Positions 27,101 to 32,379 of a stretch of DNA of 64,000 nt are shown in pieces. The stretch's first letter is position 1. Each line of letters begins with the position of its first letter. Source of the stretch: Meghimatium bilineatum (lineage: Eukaryota; Mollusca; Gastropoda; Stylommatophora; Philomycidae); assembly GCA_034231615.1 (NCBI GenBank), contig CM067309.1, positions 39,029,627-39,093,626 on the forward strand, in the 5' to 3' direction. Under the pieces are notes generated by a model. The model was not told where the DNA came from and made no database searches. It saw nothing but the letters and a program-made list of their open reading frames with translations. Both the position numbers and the translations under genes were made by a program.

Positions 27101-28778
27101 AGTAAAATGGCAAATTATAGCCAAAAAAAATAGAAACGATTAAAAAATTTGATATTTAATATCAAATAATAGTAAAACTTGAACATTTAGTGACCGCCGG
27201 AAATATCAAGCAGTGAAGGGACAGAGGACGAGAAAGAAATCTCCAGATTTTTGTCACTGTAGCACAAAAAGATGTCACAAATTGAACTTATTAACAACAC
27301 GAGACCGAGATTTGTGGAGAAACATGATCGCCTACTCCATTCAGCATGGCACTTGATTGGTTGATTCTCTGGGACAGTGCTGAGGTTTTCCATACTGGGA
27401 GAAGAGAATTTACAGCATTCTTGGATTTATTTATTCTGTTGTCAGCATTCTAATCTGTTGATCCCACTTTACCAGTAAACAGATTTCTAAAGTTGCTTAC
27501 ATATTTTTCTCAGATTCTTCTTCAGTGTACATTCTCAAACTCCTGCTGAATTCTCTTGTAGCAGAACATGTCCTACTAGATTTCCAGCAGAATGTAGTCC
27601 AGAGAATGGAAATGCGTTGTGTCGCCGTTTTACTTGCGCCAATGGCCCGGCACATCCGTCTTCGGCGGTTCTCAGATTCTAAATTCCTAAATCTGTTGAT
27701 CCCACTTTACCAGTAAACAGATTTCTAAAGTTGCTTACATATTTTTCTCAGATTCTAAATTCCTGAATCTGTTGCTCCCACTTTACCAGTAAACAGATTT
27801 CTAAAGTTGATTACATATTTTTCTCAGATTCTAAATTCCTGAATCTGTTGCTCCCACTTTACCAGTAAACAGATTTCTAAAGTTGATTGCAATTTTTTTT
27901 CAGATTCTAAATTCCTGAGTCTGTTGAACACGTCAAGCATCAAACAGCTGCAACAGCTTCAGACTGTCGGTATTAAAAGAGCTATGGCCATTTATGAATG
28001 GCGACAACGCCACGGGAGTTTTGATTTTGTAAGTAGTTTGCTTTCTACAACGTGTTTGTCATGTGACATATTCTTTCCAGAATGTATTCTTCCTTATGAA
28101 TCTTCTGAAATCCCTGCGGTCTCTGGCAAGTTGTCCTGCCTCTTCTAACGACATGTGCTTGCATTCCTGAATATTTCTTGTCCAGCGACATCTTGGTCTA
28201 CACTCTTTTCAATGTCATGTCTCTTCACATCTTTTTTTATTCTTCTTCTTCTGCGTTTGTTCTCAAACTCCTGCAGATTAGCAGGATGTAGTCCGGAGAA
28301 CGCAATGCGTTGTGTCATTGTTTACAGCATTGCTGCGATATCTGTGCCTTTCGGCATGCATGGCTTTGGGTCACTGACCCTATATGGGATGGGACAGCCA
28401 ACTCCATCCCATAACCTCCTTAGTCGCCTTTTACGACATGCGTGGAAGGTAAACAGTGTTGCTATTCTTTGCTCCCCTTTCGGGGCCCCGGCTACACACA
28501 GGCAATCTTTATTAATACAGTATTTAAAAGCCAGCCTTCTTGGGTGATGATTTTGCTTAGCATGTCATGGTTGGTTTTCCTTGCTGTCCATTATATTCTC
28601 AGGACTCTTCTACTCTAGGATCAAAATTAACTGTCTTCTTGTACAGGTTCTCCCATGGGGGACATGATGCACATTTTTTTTTCCATTCAAAATTATATCT
28701 CAGCAAATATGTAATACATTTAATTGAAATTTTTCATATGAATTTGAAATTGTATAGATCCTTTAAATTAAATTTTTG

Positions 28779-28839
<61 letters not shown>

Positions 28840-31437
28840 CAAAAATGTACTTGTCAACACACATACCACATACCTGTCAACTTTTTTTTTTCATAATTAA
28901 GTATTTTTAACAATTTATTTCCATGTTTCAATAAAAACGACTATATTTAGCACCCTAAAAAAAAAAATCGCTAATTTTAATTTTGTTTAATTAAATAATT
29001 TCTTTTGCCTCTCACTGCAAGCATGTGAGCTAACAAATTGTCAGCATTAGAAATAATTACTAGAAAATTTAACACCAGAAAATTGTTAATTTTTTTTATT
29101 TTAAACACAACTGGGGGGTTTTTAAGGGGTGGGGTGGTTGTATTAATACAGAAATCTGTGCTAGTATACAACTATGTGATCTAAATATATATATATATAT
29201 ATATGAAAAGTCTACTTGTCGACACATCTAATACACATATTTTTTAAGATTTTTGATTATAAGGTCTCATTATACATAATTAGCTTATCATACAAGTGGT
29301 ATGATTTAAGCGTGAAATTGCGCTATTTTGTACTCTGGAACATGACAGATAGTGTTTAAAGAGCTGTATCCAGTGTAATGTCTGAAGTGGTAACATTTCT
29401 TTTCTCGATACACAATAATTAGTATGCAGATAAATATCAGTGTATTTAATTCATGTATAAAAACTGGACATGATACACAATAATAAAGTATATTGGCGTT
29501 CTAAAATAAAAAAGAGCGCATCATCTTGTGAAAAGAAGAGAAATGGAGCAGCTAGAAAGTCACGGATAGACCAAGATCCGTCTAGTCGTCATTCCATGTC
29601 CGAACTGTCCAAGGACATTTACGGCTCGAATAGGGCTCATTAGCTATCTACGAACTCATAATCAAGGACATAAGTAAAATTGAGTTCAAAAGTGGATGTA
29701 GCGAATGGTCATCATCACCTATGATGGACGAACAACACACACATATATTTATTGGGTTTAACCAAATATAACATCATGCAAATATGGCATTAATACGTTA
29801 GACAGTTAGTCAGATAATTACATTTGTTTGAGGGCAAAGATAGTGAAACGTGCAGCAGCAAGCAGTTCATGATGAAAGAGTAACATTTGAGTTATCCGAT
29901 GTGTTACAGAAAGTTCACAGAAAATAATGATGCAATCATATAACACGTCTTTCAGCATGAAATGACAATCTATTCTACAGATATCCATACTTCTTCTTCA
30001 GCGTTCATTCTCAATCTCCCGCTGGATATCTCTTGTAACAGGACAATGGTCCTACTATATTTCCAGCAGAATGTAGTCCAGAGAATGGAAATGCGTTGTG
30101 TCGCCGTTTTATTTGCGCCAATGGCCCGACACATCCGTCTTCGGCGGAAGATATCCATACAGAATCCATATTCTGATGTATTTTACCTGTCTGTATTATT
30201 TTCTTCCTGTGCACCACAATTCTCTTATGACAAATATTTTGTTGTCCAGATCAGTTTGTTATAATGGGACTCCACTGATAGATGGACATGTTATTTGACA
30301 TACATTTGGTTAAGATGGTGGATGTACATGGAGCTGATTTATATGGCTGTTCGTGTATATATTAGACTCAGGTTGAAGTACAATCTAATATTTGTCCTAA
30401 ATTTTCAGATTGATGGACTGAAAGAAATACCAGGTTTTACAGAAAAGTACATCCAAAAATTGTTACAGGTAAGTTATGAAGAATTTTTTTTTTAAACCGG
30501 ATGGTCCTTAGAATAACCGGCGATCGTTCTTTTTAATATTTTTAAAAAAAATTTAACTAGTTGCGGTGCTATCGGTATTACATTTTTAGTTTCCACAGGG
30601 TTAGTCCTTGATCTTTGCGTAGTTATTCAGAGTTCATGCTTTCTGTGTATTTACATCGTGGAATTGCATTAACATTATCTCAGCAATTTGGAGTTGTGCC
30701 CCTTGTCTTAGTGAGGTGGGATTGAAACGGAATTCTCAAGTGGTGAAAAGGTTAACCAGGTTGTGATCTTTGTTTATTCTTCAACTCCCGCAGTTTAACA
30801 GAATGTAGTCCCTTTTCATCGTTCATTCTCAAACTCCCGCCGGATCTCTCTTGTAGCAGGATCATGGTCCTACTAGATTTCTAGCAGGATGTAATCCAGA
30901 GAATAGAATGCATTGTGTCTCTGTTTTATTTACGCCAATAGCCTGACACATCCGTCTTCGGTGGAAGAATGTAGTCCAAAGAACTGAATTTGTTGTGTCA
31001 TGGTTTACAGATTGGCAACGATATCTGCACCTTTCTGTCTGACACATCCAACTTTATGACCTCCGGATTACTTTGACCCTCAATGGGATGGGACAGCCAA
31101 CCCCTATCCCTAGAACCACATTAATGACATGCGAGTGACAATTTTATCCCACGATTACATCATCAATTAGTGTGTGGAATTCGACTTGAACAACGTTCTC
31201 TTGCCATTTTTTCATTTGTTCAAGTTTTTTTTTTTTTTAAATTGGAGAATCACTGAGAGAAAACATGAGCTGAAAAAACTGATACAAGAATGTAAATGAT
31301 GGACATTTGTCAGTATCTCATGTTCATTGGGGACAAAGAGATGGTGAATTGTTAAAAGTAGCCATAAATATTGTTACCGGCATTTTATGATCTATTTTAA
31401 TTTTACTTTGTTTCAGAGAAACTTGATCACCATGTGA
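2981..31437 (+). CDS. KIF22: KIF22/Kid-type chromokinesin, complete, 15 coding exons (overall span)
   Basis: This is a plus-end-directed kinesin-10. Its relatives bind chromatin and generate polar ejection force on mitotic chromosomes. I joined exons 2981-3129, 6056-6183, 7462-7631, 9817-9959, 11783-11947, 13521-13596, 16546-16590, 20306-20468, 22333-22474, 23326-23446, 23745-23904, 25936-26145, 27904-28028, 30409-30468 and 31417-31437. They total 1,878 nt, giving 625 residues against 665 in human. Motor landmarks: GPTGAGKTHT at about 88-97, SSRSHS (switch I) at 208-213, DLAGSE (switch II) at 236-241, and [12 protein letters not shown] at 281-292. Basic stretches with KRR and KKVTKR follow, then a short coiled coil (about 396-425) and a helix-hairpin-helix region (about 560-620) typical of KIF22. 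All introns are GT-AG with matching phases. The exon 12 donor is the only uncertain one. The start ATG follows an acceptor-like site at 2976-2977, so a non-coding 5' exon probably lies upstream. No frame damage was seen. Confidence 0.93.
3150..3666. repeat. 38-bp minisatellite in KIF22 intron 1, about 13 copies
   Basis: The unit gtagtatgaactagtctatt plus gtagggagaaatgaatct runs from about 20 bp after the exon 1 donor. It resembles the exon 1/intron 1 junction itself at about 25 of 33 aligned bases. One further copy resumes at 3943-3980 after a SINE insertion. Confidence 0.95.
3667..3942 (-). mobile_element. tRNA-derived SINE with 10-bp target-site duplication
   Basis: The minus strand starts with a tRNA-like head: tagctcagtggttagcgc (A box) and about 30 bases later gggttcattccc (B box). 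It ends in a T/A-rich tail. It is flanked by ctagtctatt at 3657-3666 and 3943-3952, so it inserted into the 38-bp minisatellite. A sister copy lies at 54090-54355. Confidence 0.9.
4110..4350. promoter_or_regulatory. CpG-rich promoter-like segment in KIF22 intron 1
   Basis: This GC- and CpG-rich island in AT-rich surroundings contains aaaatggccgc (YY1-like, 4135-4145) and catgcgca (NRF1-half-like, about 4228). A consensus donor, atgtaaggtaagt, follows at about 4683-4695. It could be an internal promoter or the 5' end of a repeat. The call rests on composition and motifs only. Confidence 0.35.
4360..5960. other. KIF22 intron 1 remainder, no gene seen
   Basis: AT-rich intronic DNA. A short run of related words such as tttgggaccagagatttgtgcc repeats loosely at about 5140-5275. 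I see no exon or recognisable element. Confidence 0.5.
5970..6068 (+). repeat. 47-bp tandem duplication covering the exon 2 acceptor
   Basis: The word cagtc followed by an atatttttgtttgcata core recurs at 5970, 6017 and, truncated, at 6064: exact 47-bp steps. Each copy contains a cccag/gttcag acceptor. The upstream acceptor would start the exon at 6009 and shift the frame by 47 nt. Confidence 0.9.
6056..6183 (+). CDS. KIF22: KIF22 coding exon 2 (most of the P-loop)
   Basis: It encodes [19 protein letters not shown] through GPTGAG. The acceptor cgcccag and donor gtataa give phases matching exons 1 and 3. The ATP-binding P-loop is split across the intron at G93. Confidence 0.93.
6545..6725 (-). 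mobile_element. LINE C-terminal fragment (family N relative)
   Basis: The minus strand reads [20 protein letters not shown] and [13 protein letters not shown], the same zinc-like C-terminus as the copies at 0.4 and 13.8 kb. It is 5' truncated. Confidence 0.7.
6862..7180 (+). mobile_element. SINE-B interrupted by a LINE-C 3' end
   Basis: SINE-B sequence (cattctctggactggatcct) stops at about 6926 and resumes at about 7147 (agatcccgtagaagtttgag). Related agagat words flank the insert, as expected for a target-site duplication. Confidence 0.65.
6927..7145 (+). mobile_element. LINE-C 3' end with terminal ORF
   Basis: It encodes [19 protein letters not shown], a C-x2-C-x9-H-x4-C zinc-like knuckle typical of RNase H-type LINE tails, ending HTMALGQRA. 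It is followed by the tail ggatcagcaaccaaccat. It sits inside the SINE-B copy. Confidence 0.7.
7462..7631 (+). CDS. KIF22: KIF22 coding exon 3
   Basis: It encodes [20 protein letters not shown] through SYMEIYNEK. It completes the P-loop Lys and carries the kinesin EIYNE motif. The acceptor is ttaccag and the donor gttagt. Confidence 0.93.
7757..7824 (+). repeat. tRNA-like sequence with A and B boxes
   Basis: TGGCGAAGTGG (7762-7772) fits the Pol III A box and AGTTTGATCCC (7804-7814) approximates a B box. The ends GTCTGTG and CACAGGC can pair as an acceptor stem. The T and D stems do not fold well, so this is more likely a SINE head or tRNA pseudogene than a working tRNA. Confidence 0.35.
7864..8138 (-). 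mobile_element. SINE-A copy
   Basis: This reverse-oriented copy of the ~280-bp SINE-A has core words gcaggatgtagtccggagaa, ttggcctgacatatccga-like, and cataatcttcttagtcgcct. Confidence 0.8.
8655..8735 (-). mobile_element. LINE family H 3' fragment
   Basis: tgacatattctttccagaac on the plus strand matches the complement of the 3' end of the LINE at 59.3-60.0 kb. Confidence 0.5.
8738..8970 (+). mobile_element. SINE-A copy, degenerate
   Basis: Words agaatagcaacacag, ggtgtgtcaggtc and cattctctggactacg follow the SINE-A order. Confidence 0.65.
9023..9621 (+). mobile_element. Full-length family C retroposon (about 599 bp) with exact target-site duplication
   Basis: The element runs from a gtggttgcgtctgtgggtct head to the tail ggatcagcaacctaccaacc. 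It is flanked by actgaaatt at 9014-9022 and 9622-9630. No long frame is seen. The tail matches the LINE-C 3' end at 7.1 kb, so this looks like a non-autonomous derivative of LINE-C. Confidence 0.85.
9817..9959 (+). CDS. KIF22: KIF22 coding exon 4
   Basis: It encodes [20 protein letters not shown] and on to FDPASSN, the loop before switch I. Human KIF22 reads VLDLLDP...LVIRED...LPASRNR here. The acceptor is ctctag and the donor gtaaca. Confidence 0.92.
10202..10350 (-). mobile_element. SINE-B copy with target-site duplication
   Basis: Reverse SINE-B (ttcattctcaaactcccgct ... cgtctttggc) lies between two agaagatttc words. Confidence 0.75.
10406..10670 (+). mobile_element. SINE-A copy
   Basis: It runs from cacccatgtgttgccg to a cagaagaaga tail. 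It is forward and nearly full length. Confidence 0.8.
10680..11780. other. KIF22 intron 4, no gene seen
   Basis: AT-rich DNA. The minus strand at 10910-11190 has broken, LINE-like frames, but no diagnostic motif. I make no firm call. Confidence 0.35.
11783..11947 (+). CDS. KIF22: KIF22 coding exon 5 (switch I and switch II)
   Basis: It encodes [20 protein letters not shown] then [20 protein letters not shown]. It carries both nucleotide-sensing loops and is almost identical to the human KIF22 motif NRRTGNKG. The acceptor is tttcag and the donor gtaatt. Confidence 0.95.
12045..12125 (+). repeat. Decayed tRNA-like SINE head
   Basis: tcgctaagtggttagtgcc followed by ggtggtcagaactcaatgc resembles the tRNA-SINE head at 3.9 kb in forward orientation. 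Its B box is poor. Confidence 0.4.
12170..12248 (-). mobile_element. SINE-B fragment
   Basis: cattctcaaactcccacaga through gacagaatgtagtccc is the 3' half of a reverse SINE-B. Confidence 0.65.
12560..13223 (+). mobile_element. Family C retroposon retaining LINE-C coding sequence
   Basis: It follows the 9.0-kb family C element but keeps about 110 bp of extra LINE-C sequence ([13 protein letters not shown]...HTMALGQRA) before the tail agatcagctaccaatcaacc. It hosts a nested 107-bp insert at 12855-12961. Confidence 0.7.
12855..12961 (+). mobile_element. 107-bp mini family C element with 10-bp target-site duplication
   Basis: Head (gtggttgcatctgtgggtct) and tail (atcagcagccaaccaac) of family C are joined directly. 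It is flanked by tgcaatagct at 12845-12854 and 12962-12971. Confidence 0.85.
13521..13596 (+). CDS. KIF22: KIF22 coding exon 6
   Basis: It encodes [20 protein letters not shown] and INHNL, following switch II. The acceptor is catttcag and the donor gtatgt, phase 0 at the 3' end. Confidence 0.94.
13776..14012 (-). mobile_element. LINE family N 3' end
   Basis: The minus strand encodes [20 protein letters not shown] then [20 protein letters not shown] and [10 protein letters not shown]. The 3' terminus is tgaacgaaagaag. It is the cleanest copy of this C-terminus here. Confidence 0.8.
14040..14700. other. KIF22 intron 6 stretch, no gene seen
   Basis: AT-rich DNA to about 14400, then a more mixed segment (14410-14725) with a 104-residue minus-strand frame I do not recognise. 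I see no splice-consistent gene. Confidence 0.35.
14703..14825. repeat. Two-copy tandem repeat, about 61 bp
   Basis: A unit with gttgatactatcactggcca / attgataccatgactgacct and tatatagattgtg occurs twice. Confidence 0.65.
15250..15492. repeat. 24-bp AT-rich minisatellite, 10 copies
   Basis: The unit atgtataattaacatacaat plus catt is almost invariant. The 24-bp period gives a spurious repetitive minus-strand frame. Confidence 0.97.
15866..15990. repeat. About 30-bp tandem repeat, 4 copies
   Basis: The unit gctctgaattaaagacaggt plus ataaaatca repeats with small changes. Confidence 0.85.
16140..16440 (-). mobile_element. Probable LINE C-terminal fragment
   Basis: The minus strand reads [20 protein letters not shown] then [11 protein letters not shown]. 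This resembles LINE C-termini of the form W-x-E-x3-V-x-DR-x2-W. The upstream part ([18 protein letters not shown]) is not recognised. Confidence 0.4.
16425..16525 (+). mobile_element. SINE-A internal fragment next to exon 7
   Basis: gtctggtcgaaaggtgcag and gctgtaaaccatgacac are SINE-A words. They end about 20 bp before the exon 7 acceptor. Confidence 0.6.
16546..16590 (+). CDS. KIF22: KIF22 coding exon 7, 45-nt microexon
   Basis: It encodes [15 protein letters not shown], the invariant kinesin PYRDSKLT segment (Asn for Asp here). The acceptor is gttccag, the donor gtaagt, phase 0 on both sides. It exactly fills the gap between NHNL (exon 6) and DSIGGS (exon 8). Confidence 0.94.
16866..17025 (+). 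mobile_element. SINE-B copy
   Basis: Forward copy from agacagatgtgtcggacc to gagtttgagaataaatg. Confidence 0.75.
17308..17466 (-). mobile_element. SINE-B copy
   Basis: Reverse copy from ttcttcttcagtgttcattc to catcagtcttcggcag. Confidence 0.8.
17880..18330. other. Unrecognised open frame (144 codons, +)
   Basis: A frame at 17894-18328 contains [18 protein letters not shown] then LAIGCP, a C-x2-C ... H ... C pattern like LINE C-termini. No splice sites or family match tie it to a host gene. It is probably a retroposon remnant. Confidence 0.3.
18300..18425. repeat. Two-copy tandem repeat, about 54 bp
   Basis: The words ctgttcatagccaaggtacc and acatttgcagttgggatca recur once. Confidence 0.75.
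18770..19212 (+). mobile_element. LINE C-terminal fragment
   Basis: Broken plus-strand frames read [20 protein letters not shown] and, after a frameshift, a [10 protein letters not shown]-like stretch and [20 protein letters not shown]. This is the standard LINE ending after the RT domain. Confidence 0.7.
19283..19521 (-). mobile_element. SINE-A copy with target-site duplication
   Basis: Reverse SINE-A is flanked by gattatttacttctt and gatgatttacttctt. Confidence 0.8.
19820..20140 (+). mobile_element. LINE fragment ending in a C2H2-like finger (family Z)
   Basis: Frames include [17 protein letters not shown] and, after a frameshift, [17 protein letters not shown]. Many animal LINEs end in such a C-x2-C finger after the DR-x-x-WR motif. 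Confidence 0.65.
20306..20468 (+). CDS. KIF22: KIF22 coding exon 8
   Basis: It encodes [20 protein letters not shown] then [18 protein letters not shown]. This closes the motor domain (human: DSLGGS...NIAPERR...LNFAARSKE). The acceptor is gtcag and the donor gtaagt. Confidence 0.94.
20526..21069. mobile_element. hAT-like MITE (544 bp) with terminal inverted repeats
   Basis: It starts CAGTGGTTCTCAACC and ends TTGAGAACCACTG, the classic hAT/Charlie-type terminus. Flanks gcatatgt and tcttaggt match at 5 of 8 positions, an eroded 8-bp duplication. No transposase frame is seen. It sits 57 bp after the exon 8 donor. Confidence 0.8.
21180..21457 (+). mobile_element. SINE-A copy, full length
   Basis: It runs from cacccgtgtcttgccggg to an agaagaagaag tail. 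Flanks tatctgcagt and tatctgtagt form a target-site duplication. Confidence 0.85.
21508..21845. repeat. About 27-bp repeat (ggcacatctctagtagtaga) split by a LINE end
   Basis: One unit lies at about 21508 and three more at 21779-21842. The LINE fragment sits between them. Confidence 0.6.
21530..21750 (+). mobile_element. LINE family N 3' end
   Basis: It encodes [20 protein letters not shown] then [20 protein letters not shown] and [11 protein letters not shown]. This is the intact C-terminal zinc-like module. Confidence 0.8.
21928..22243 (-). mobile_element. Two partial SINE-A copies
   Basis: A 5' fragment (21928-21980) precedes a degenerate reverse copy (22001-22243). Confidence 0.55.
22333..22474 (+). 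CDS. KIF22: KIF22 coding exon 9 (basic linker)
   Basis: It encodes [20 protein letters not shown] and [10 protein letters not shown]. It is basic and Ser-rich, likely a nuclear-localisation or phosphorylation region. The acceptor is attacag and the donor gtaatg. No close similarity to human in this linker. Confidence 0.88.
22487..23060. repeat. Minisatellite filling KIF22 intron 9 (32-bp then about 29-bp units)
   Basis: Units gtgtgtttgccatatctctg plus taggatgtat run from about 12 bp after the exon 9 donor to 22735. Degenerate units with tttgctatatcacaataaga follow to about 23060 and trail towards exon 10. Confidence 0.9.
23326..23446 (+). CDS. KIF22: KIF22 coding exon 10 (coiled coil)
   Basis: It encodes [20 protein letters not shown] and [11 protein letters not shown], a charged heptad-like helix. 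The acceptor is cttgcag and the donor gtgagc, phase 0 at its end. Confidence 0.9.
23745..23904 (+). CDS. KIF22: KIF22 coding exon 11
   Basis: It encodes [20 protein letters not shown] through [13 protein letters not shown]. It is Ser/Pro-rich linker with TP sites. The acceptor is ccaaag and the donor gtaagt, leaving one base for exon 12. Confidence 0.88.
24195..24756 (-). mobile_element. Family C retroposon, full length, with exact target-site duplication
   Basis: Reverse copy of the 9.0-kb element is flanked by ttccaagactt at 24184-24194 and 24757-24767. Confidence 0.85.
24828..25150 (-). mobile_element. Degenerate SINE-A copy plus partial second head
   Basis: ttttctgcgtttgttttcat begins a reverse SINE-A. 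A second ggcctgacacatctgacttc block follows at about 25045. Confidence 0.6.
25255..25493 (+). mobile_element. SINE-A copy, diverged
   Basis: aagcaaagaatggcaacatt to gctaatctgcaggagtatga follow SINE-A order. Confidence 0.7.
25605..25862 (+). mobile_element. SINE-A copy, diverged
   Basis: From ccccggcatgactaaggag to aataaatgcagaagaaag. An A/T-rich insert lies near 25730-25770. Confidence 0.7.
25936..26145 (+). CDS. KIF22: KIF22 coding exon 12 (Lys/Arg-rich)
   Basis: It encodes [29 protein letters not shown] and [10 protein letters not shown], basic stretches likely to help DNA binding or nuclear import. The acceptor is ttgcag. I end it at the donor gtatgc (26146). An alternative donor at 26158 (gttatt) also keeps phase but is weaker. 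Confidence 0.85.
26175..26312. repeat. About 22-bp tandem repeat just after exon 12
   Basis: The unit agttaaaataccagttagac plus aa repeats. One member reads agacaagttgagatatgag, close to the exon 12 end ggacaagttgagagaagta. Confidence 0.8.
26330..26540 (-). mobile_element. LINE C-terminal fragment
   Basis: The minus strand encodes [20 protein letters not shown] then [17 protein letters not shown]. This is the GKR-x-x-GRPR-x-TW LINE C-terminus. Confidence 0.75.
26735..27415 (+). mobile_element. LINE RT thumb and C-terminal fragment (family ending HGT)
   Basis: Broken frames read [11 protein letters not shown], then [28 protein letters not shown]-like and [10 protein letters not shown]-like stretches. 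It ends with [15 protein letters not shown]. Copies of this end recur at 32.3 and 42.4 kb. Confidence 0.75.
27440..27903 (+). repeat. 76-bp tandem repeat that includes the exon 13 acceptor and exon start
   Basis: The junction word cag/attctaaattcct occurs at 27676, 27752, 27828 and, as the real exon, 27904: exact 76-bp steps. Earlier partial copies lie at 27447 and 27514. A SINE-B interrupts the array. Each decoy carries an acceptor but runs into a stop in the exon frame within about 14 codons. Confidence 0.93.
27517..27667 (-). mobile_element. SINE-B inserted into the 76-bp array
   Basis: Reverse SINE-B is flanked by tctcagattc words, so the array predates the insertion. Confidence 0.8.
27904..28028 (+). 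CDS. KIF22: KIF22 coding exon 13 (helix-hairpin-helix, first half)
   Basis: It encodes [20 protein letters not shown] and [20 protein letters not shown]. This aligns with human ILDFLNEGSARDLRSLQRIG and WRELHGPF. The acceptor is ttttttcag and the donor gtaagt. Confidence 0.94.
28055..28215 (-). mobile_element. LINE family H 3' fragment
   Basis: tgtcatgtgacatattcttt and following text match the complement of the 3' end at 59.9 kb. Confidence 0.6.
28240..28504 (-). mobile_element. SINE-A copy, full length
   Basis: Reverse, close to consensus: ctgcagattagcaggatgta, gatgggacagccaactccat, tttgctcccctttcgggg. Confidence 0.85.
28786..28836. repeat. (AT)n microsatellite
   Basis: About 25 uninterrupted AT dinucleotides. 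A shorter run lies at 29190-29206. Confidence 0.97.
28840..29500. other. AT-rich intron DNA, no gene seen
   Basis: Poly-A/T runs and a G-rich patch at about 29115-29140. I see no element I can name. Confidence 0.5.
29515..29700 (+). mobile_element. LINE family Z end with C2H2-like finger
   Basis: It encodes [20 protein letters not shown] then LRTHNQ, a C-x2-C-x12-(H to Y)-x3-H finger. It is sister to the 19.8-20.1 kb copy. Confidence 0.7.
29991..30148 (-). mobile_element. SINE-B, near consensus, with 12-bp target-site duplication
   Basis: It is flanked by agatatccatac at 29979-29990 and 30149-30160, exact. It is the best single reference copy of SINE-B. Confidence 0.92.
30409..30468 (+). 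CDS. KIF22: KIF22 coding exon 14 (helix-hairpin-helix, second half)
   Basis: It encodes [20 protein letters not shown], matching human [20 protein letters not shown]. Acceptor tttcag, donor gtaagt, phase 0 both ends. Confidence 0.94.
30777..31145 (-). mobile_element. SINE-A interrupted by SINE-B
   Basis: SINE-A tail words (aactcccgcagtttaacag) stop at about 30807 and resume at about 30967 (gaatgtagtccaaagaactg). A SINE-B lies between agaatgtagtcc duplications. Confidence 0.75.
30808..30964 (-). mobile_element. SINE-B nested in SINE-A
   Basis: cattctcaaactcccgccgg to acatccgtcttcggtgg. The target-site duplication is made of SINE-A sequence. Confidence 0.8.
31417..31437 (+). CDS. KIF22: KIF22 coding exon 15 (last residues and stop)
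   Basis: Acceptor tttcag then RNLITM and TGA. Human continues ANILGLAAGQRCGAS, so this C-terminus is shorter. The exact last exon needs transcript support. Confidence 0.75.
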   Translation, partial: RNLITM

Positions 31438-31467
31438 CATAGTATACAAAATTGGTGACAGTTACCG

Positions 31468-31620
31468 AAAGCACTTCCTGACATACCAAGCAGATGGACT
31501 GAAAGCACTTCCTGACATACCACGCAGATTGCTTGAAAGCACTTCCTTACATACCACGCAGATGTCCTGACATACCAAGCATATGGACTGAACACACTTC
31601 TTGACATGTCATGCAGTTTG
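31468..31620. repeat. About 30-bp tandem repeat in the KIF22 3' UTR
   Basis: The unit gaaagcacttcctgacatac plus cacgcagat repeats about 4 times, starting about 30 bp after the stop. Confidence 0.8.
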
Positions 31621-32034
31621 AAAGCCATCTCCAGCAAGCACGTACAAAGGTGGCGTTAGTCACGCCATTTCTGATCAACCGCTAACTTGACAGCTGAGCA
31701 CTTATGGGACATCGTGTTCTATGTAGCTGATTCATAGGTCAACTTACCTTCTTGATATGCTATACAGTTTCCTGCATCGCTGTCTGTCTCACAACATCCA
31801 ACTTCTTGTGCGCAAAGAATATAGTCAATGCAATAATGGAAGTTAACTAAAATTACATGAATCTTGTGATGTGCATAATCTGTATCAAGAATGTGTCTAC
31901 ATTGATTTGGGGTGACTGGAGGAGATGTGTGAAACGCTGGACTTCCTTAACATGTGTGTCTAGTTATGAATAAGAGGCAGGAAGGTTCTATCCATAAGCC
32001 AGTCAGGGTACCATTTTGGATGAGTGCAGAAAAT

Positions 32035-32340
32035 TTTTTTACCTGTCAGAAAAACTAATGTGAAGGTGTTGAAAGATTCAAATACAAAACAGACCGTAAT
32101 CAATAATAATATAAGAAAAAGACAATCTTTATTTTTCGGCCATTTCATGAGATAGGGAGGTTTTGAGAACATAGTCACAGCAGGCAAGATTGAAGACAAC
32201 AGAGACAGAGGGCGACAATGTGGGAAAATATTAGTTTGATAACCTGGCATGGCAGGGAAACAACAATTTTGATACATAATACTGGAGACAGGAAGATGTG
32301 GAGAGCCATGATCACCCACGCCAGCCGGCATGGTACCTGA
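32035..32340 (+). mobile_element. LINE C-terminal fragment (family ending HGT)
   Basis: It ends DRKMWRAMITHASRHGT, like the copies at 27.4 and 42.4 kb. The upstream frame is broken. Confidence 0.7.
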
Positions 32341-32379
32341 TGATATGTATATATTTTATTTCTTACGTACACATTTGTC

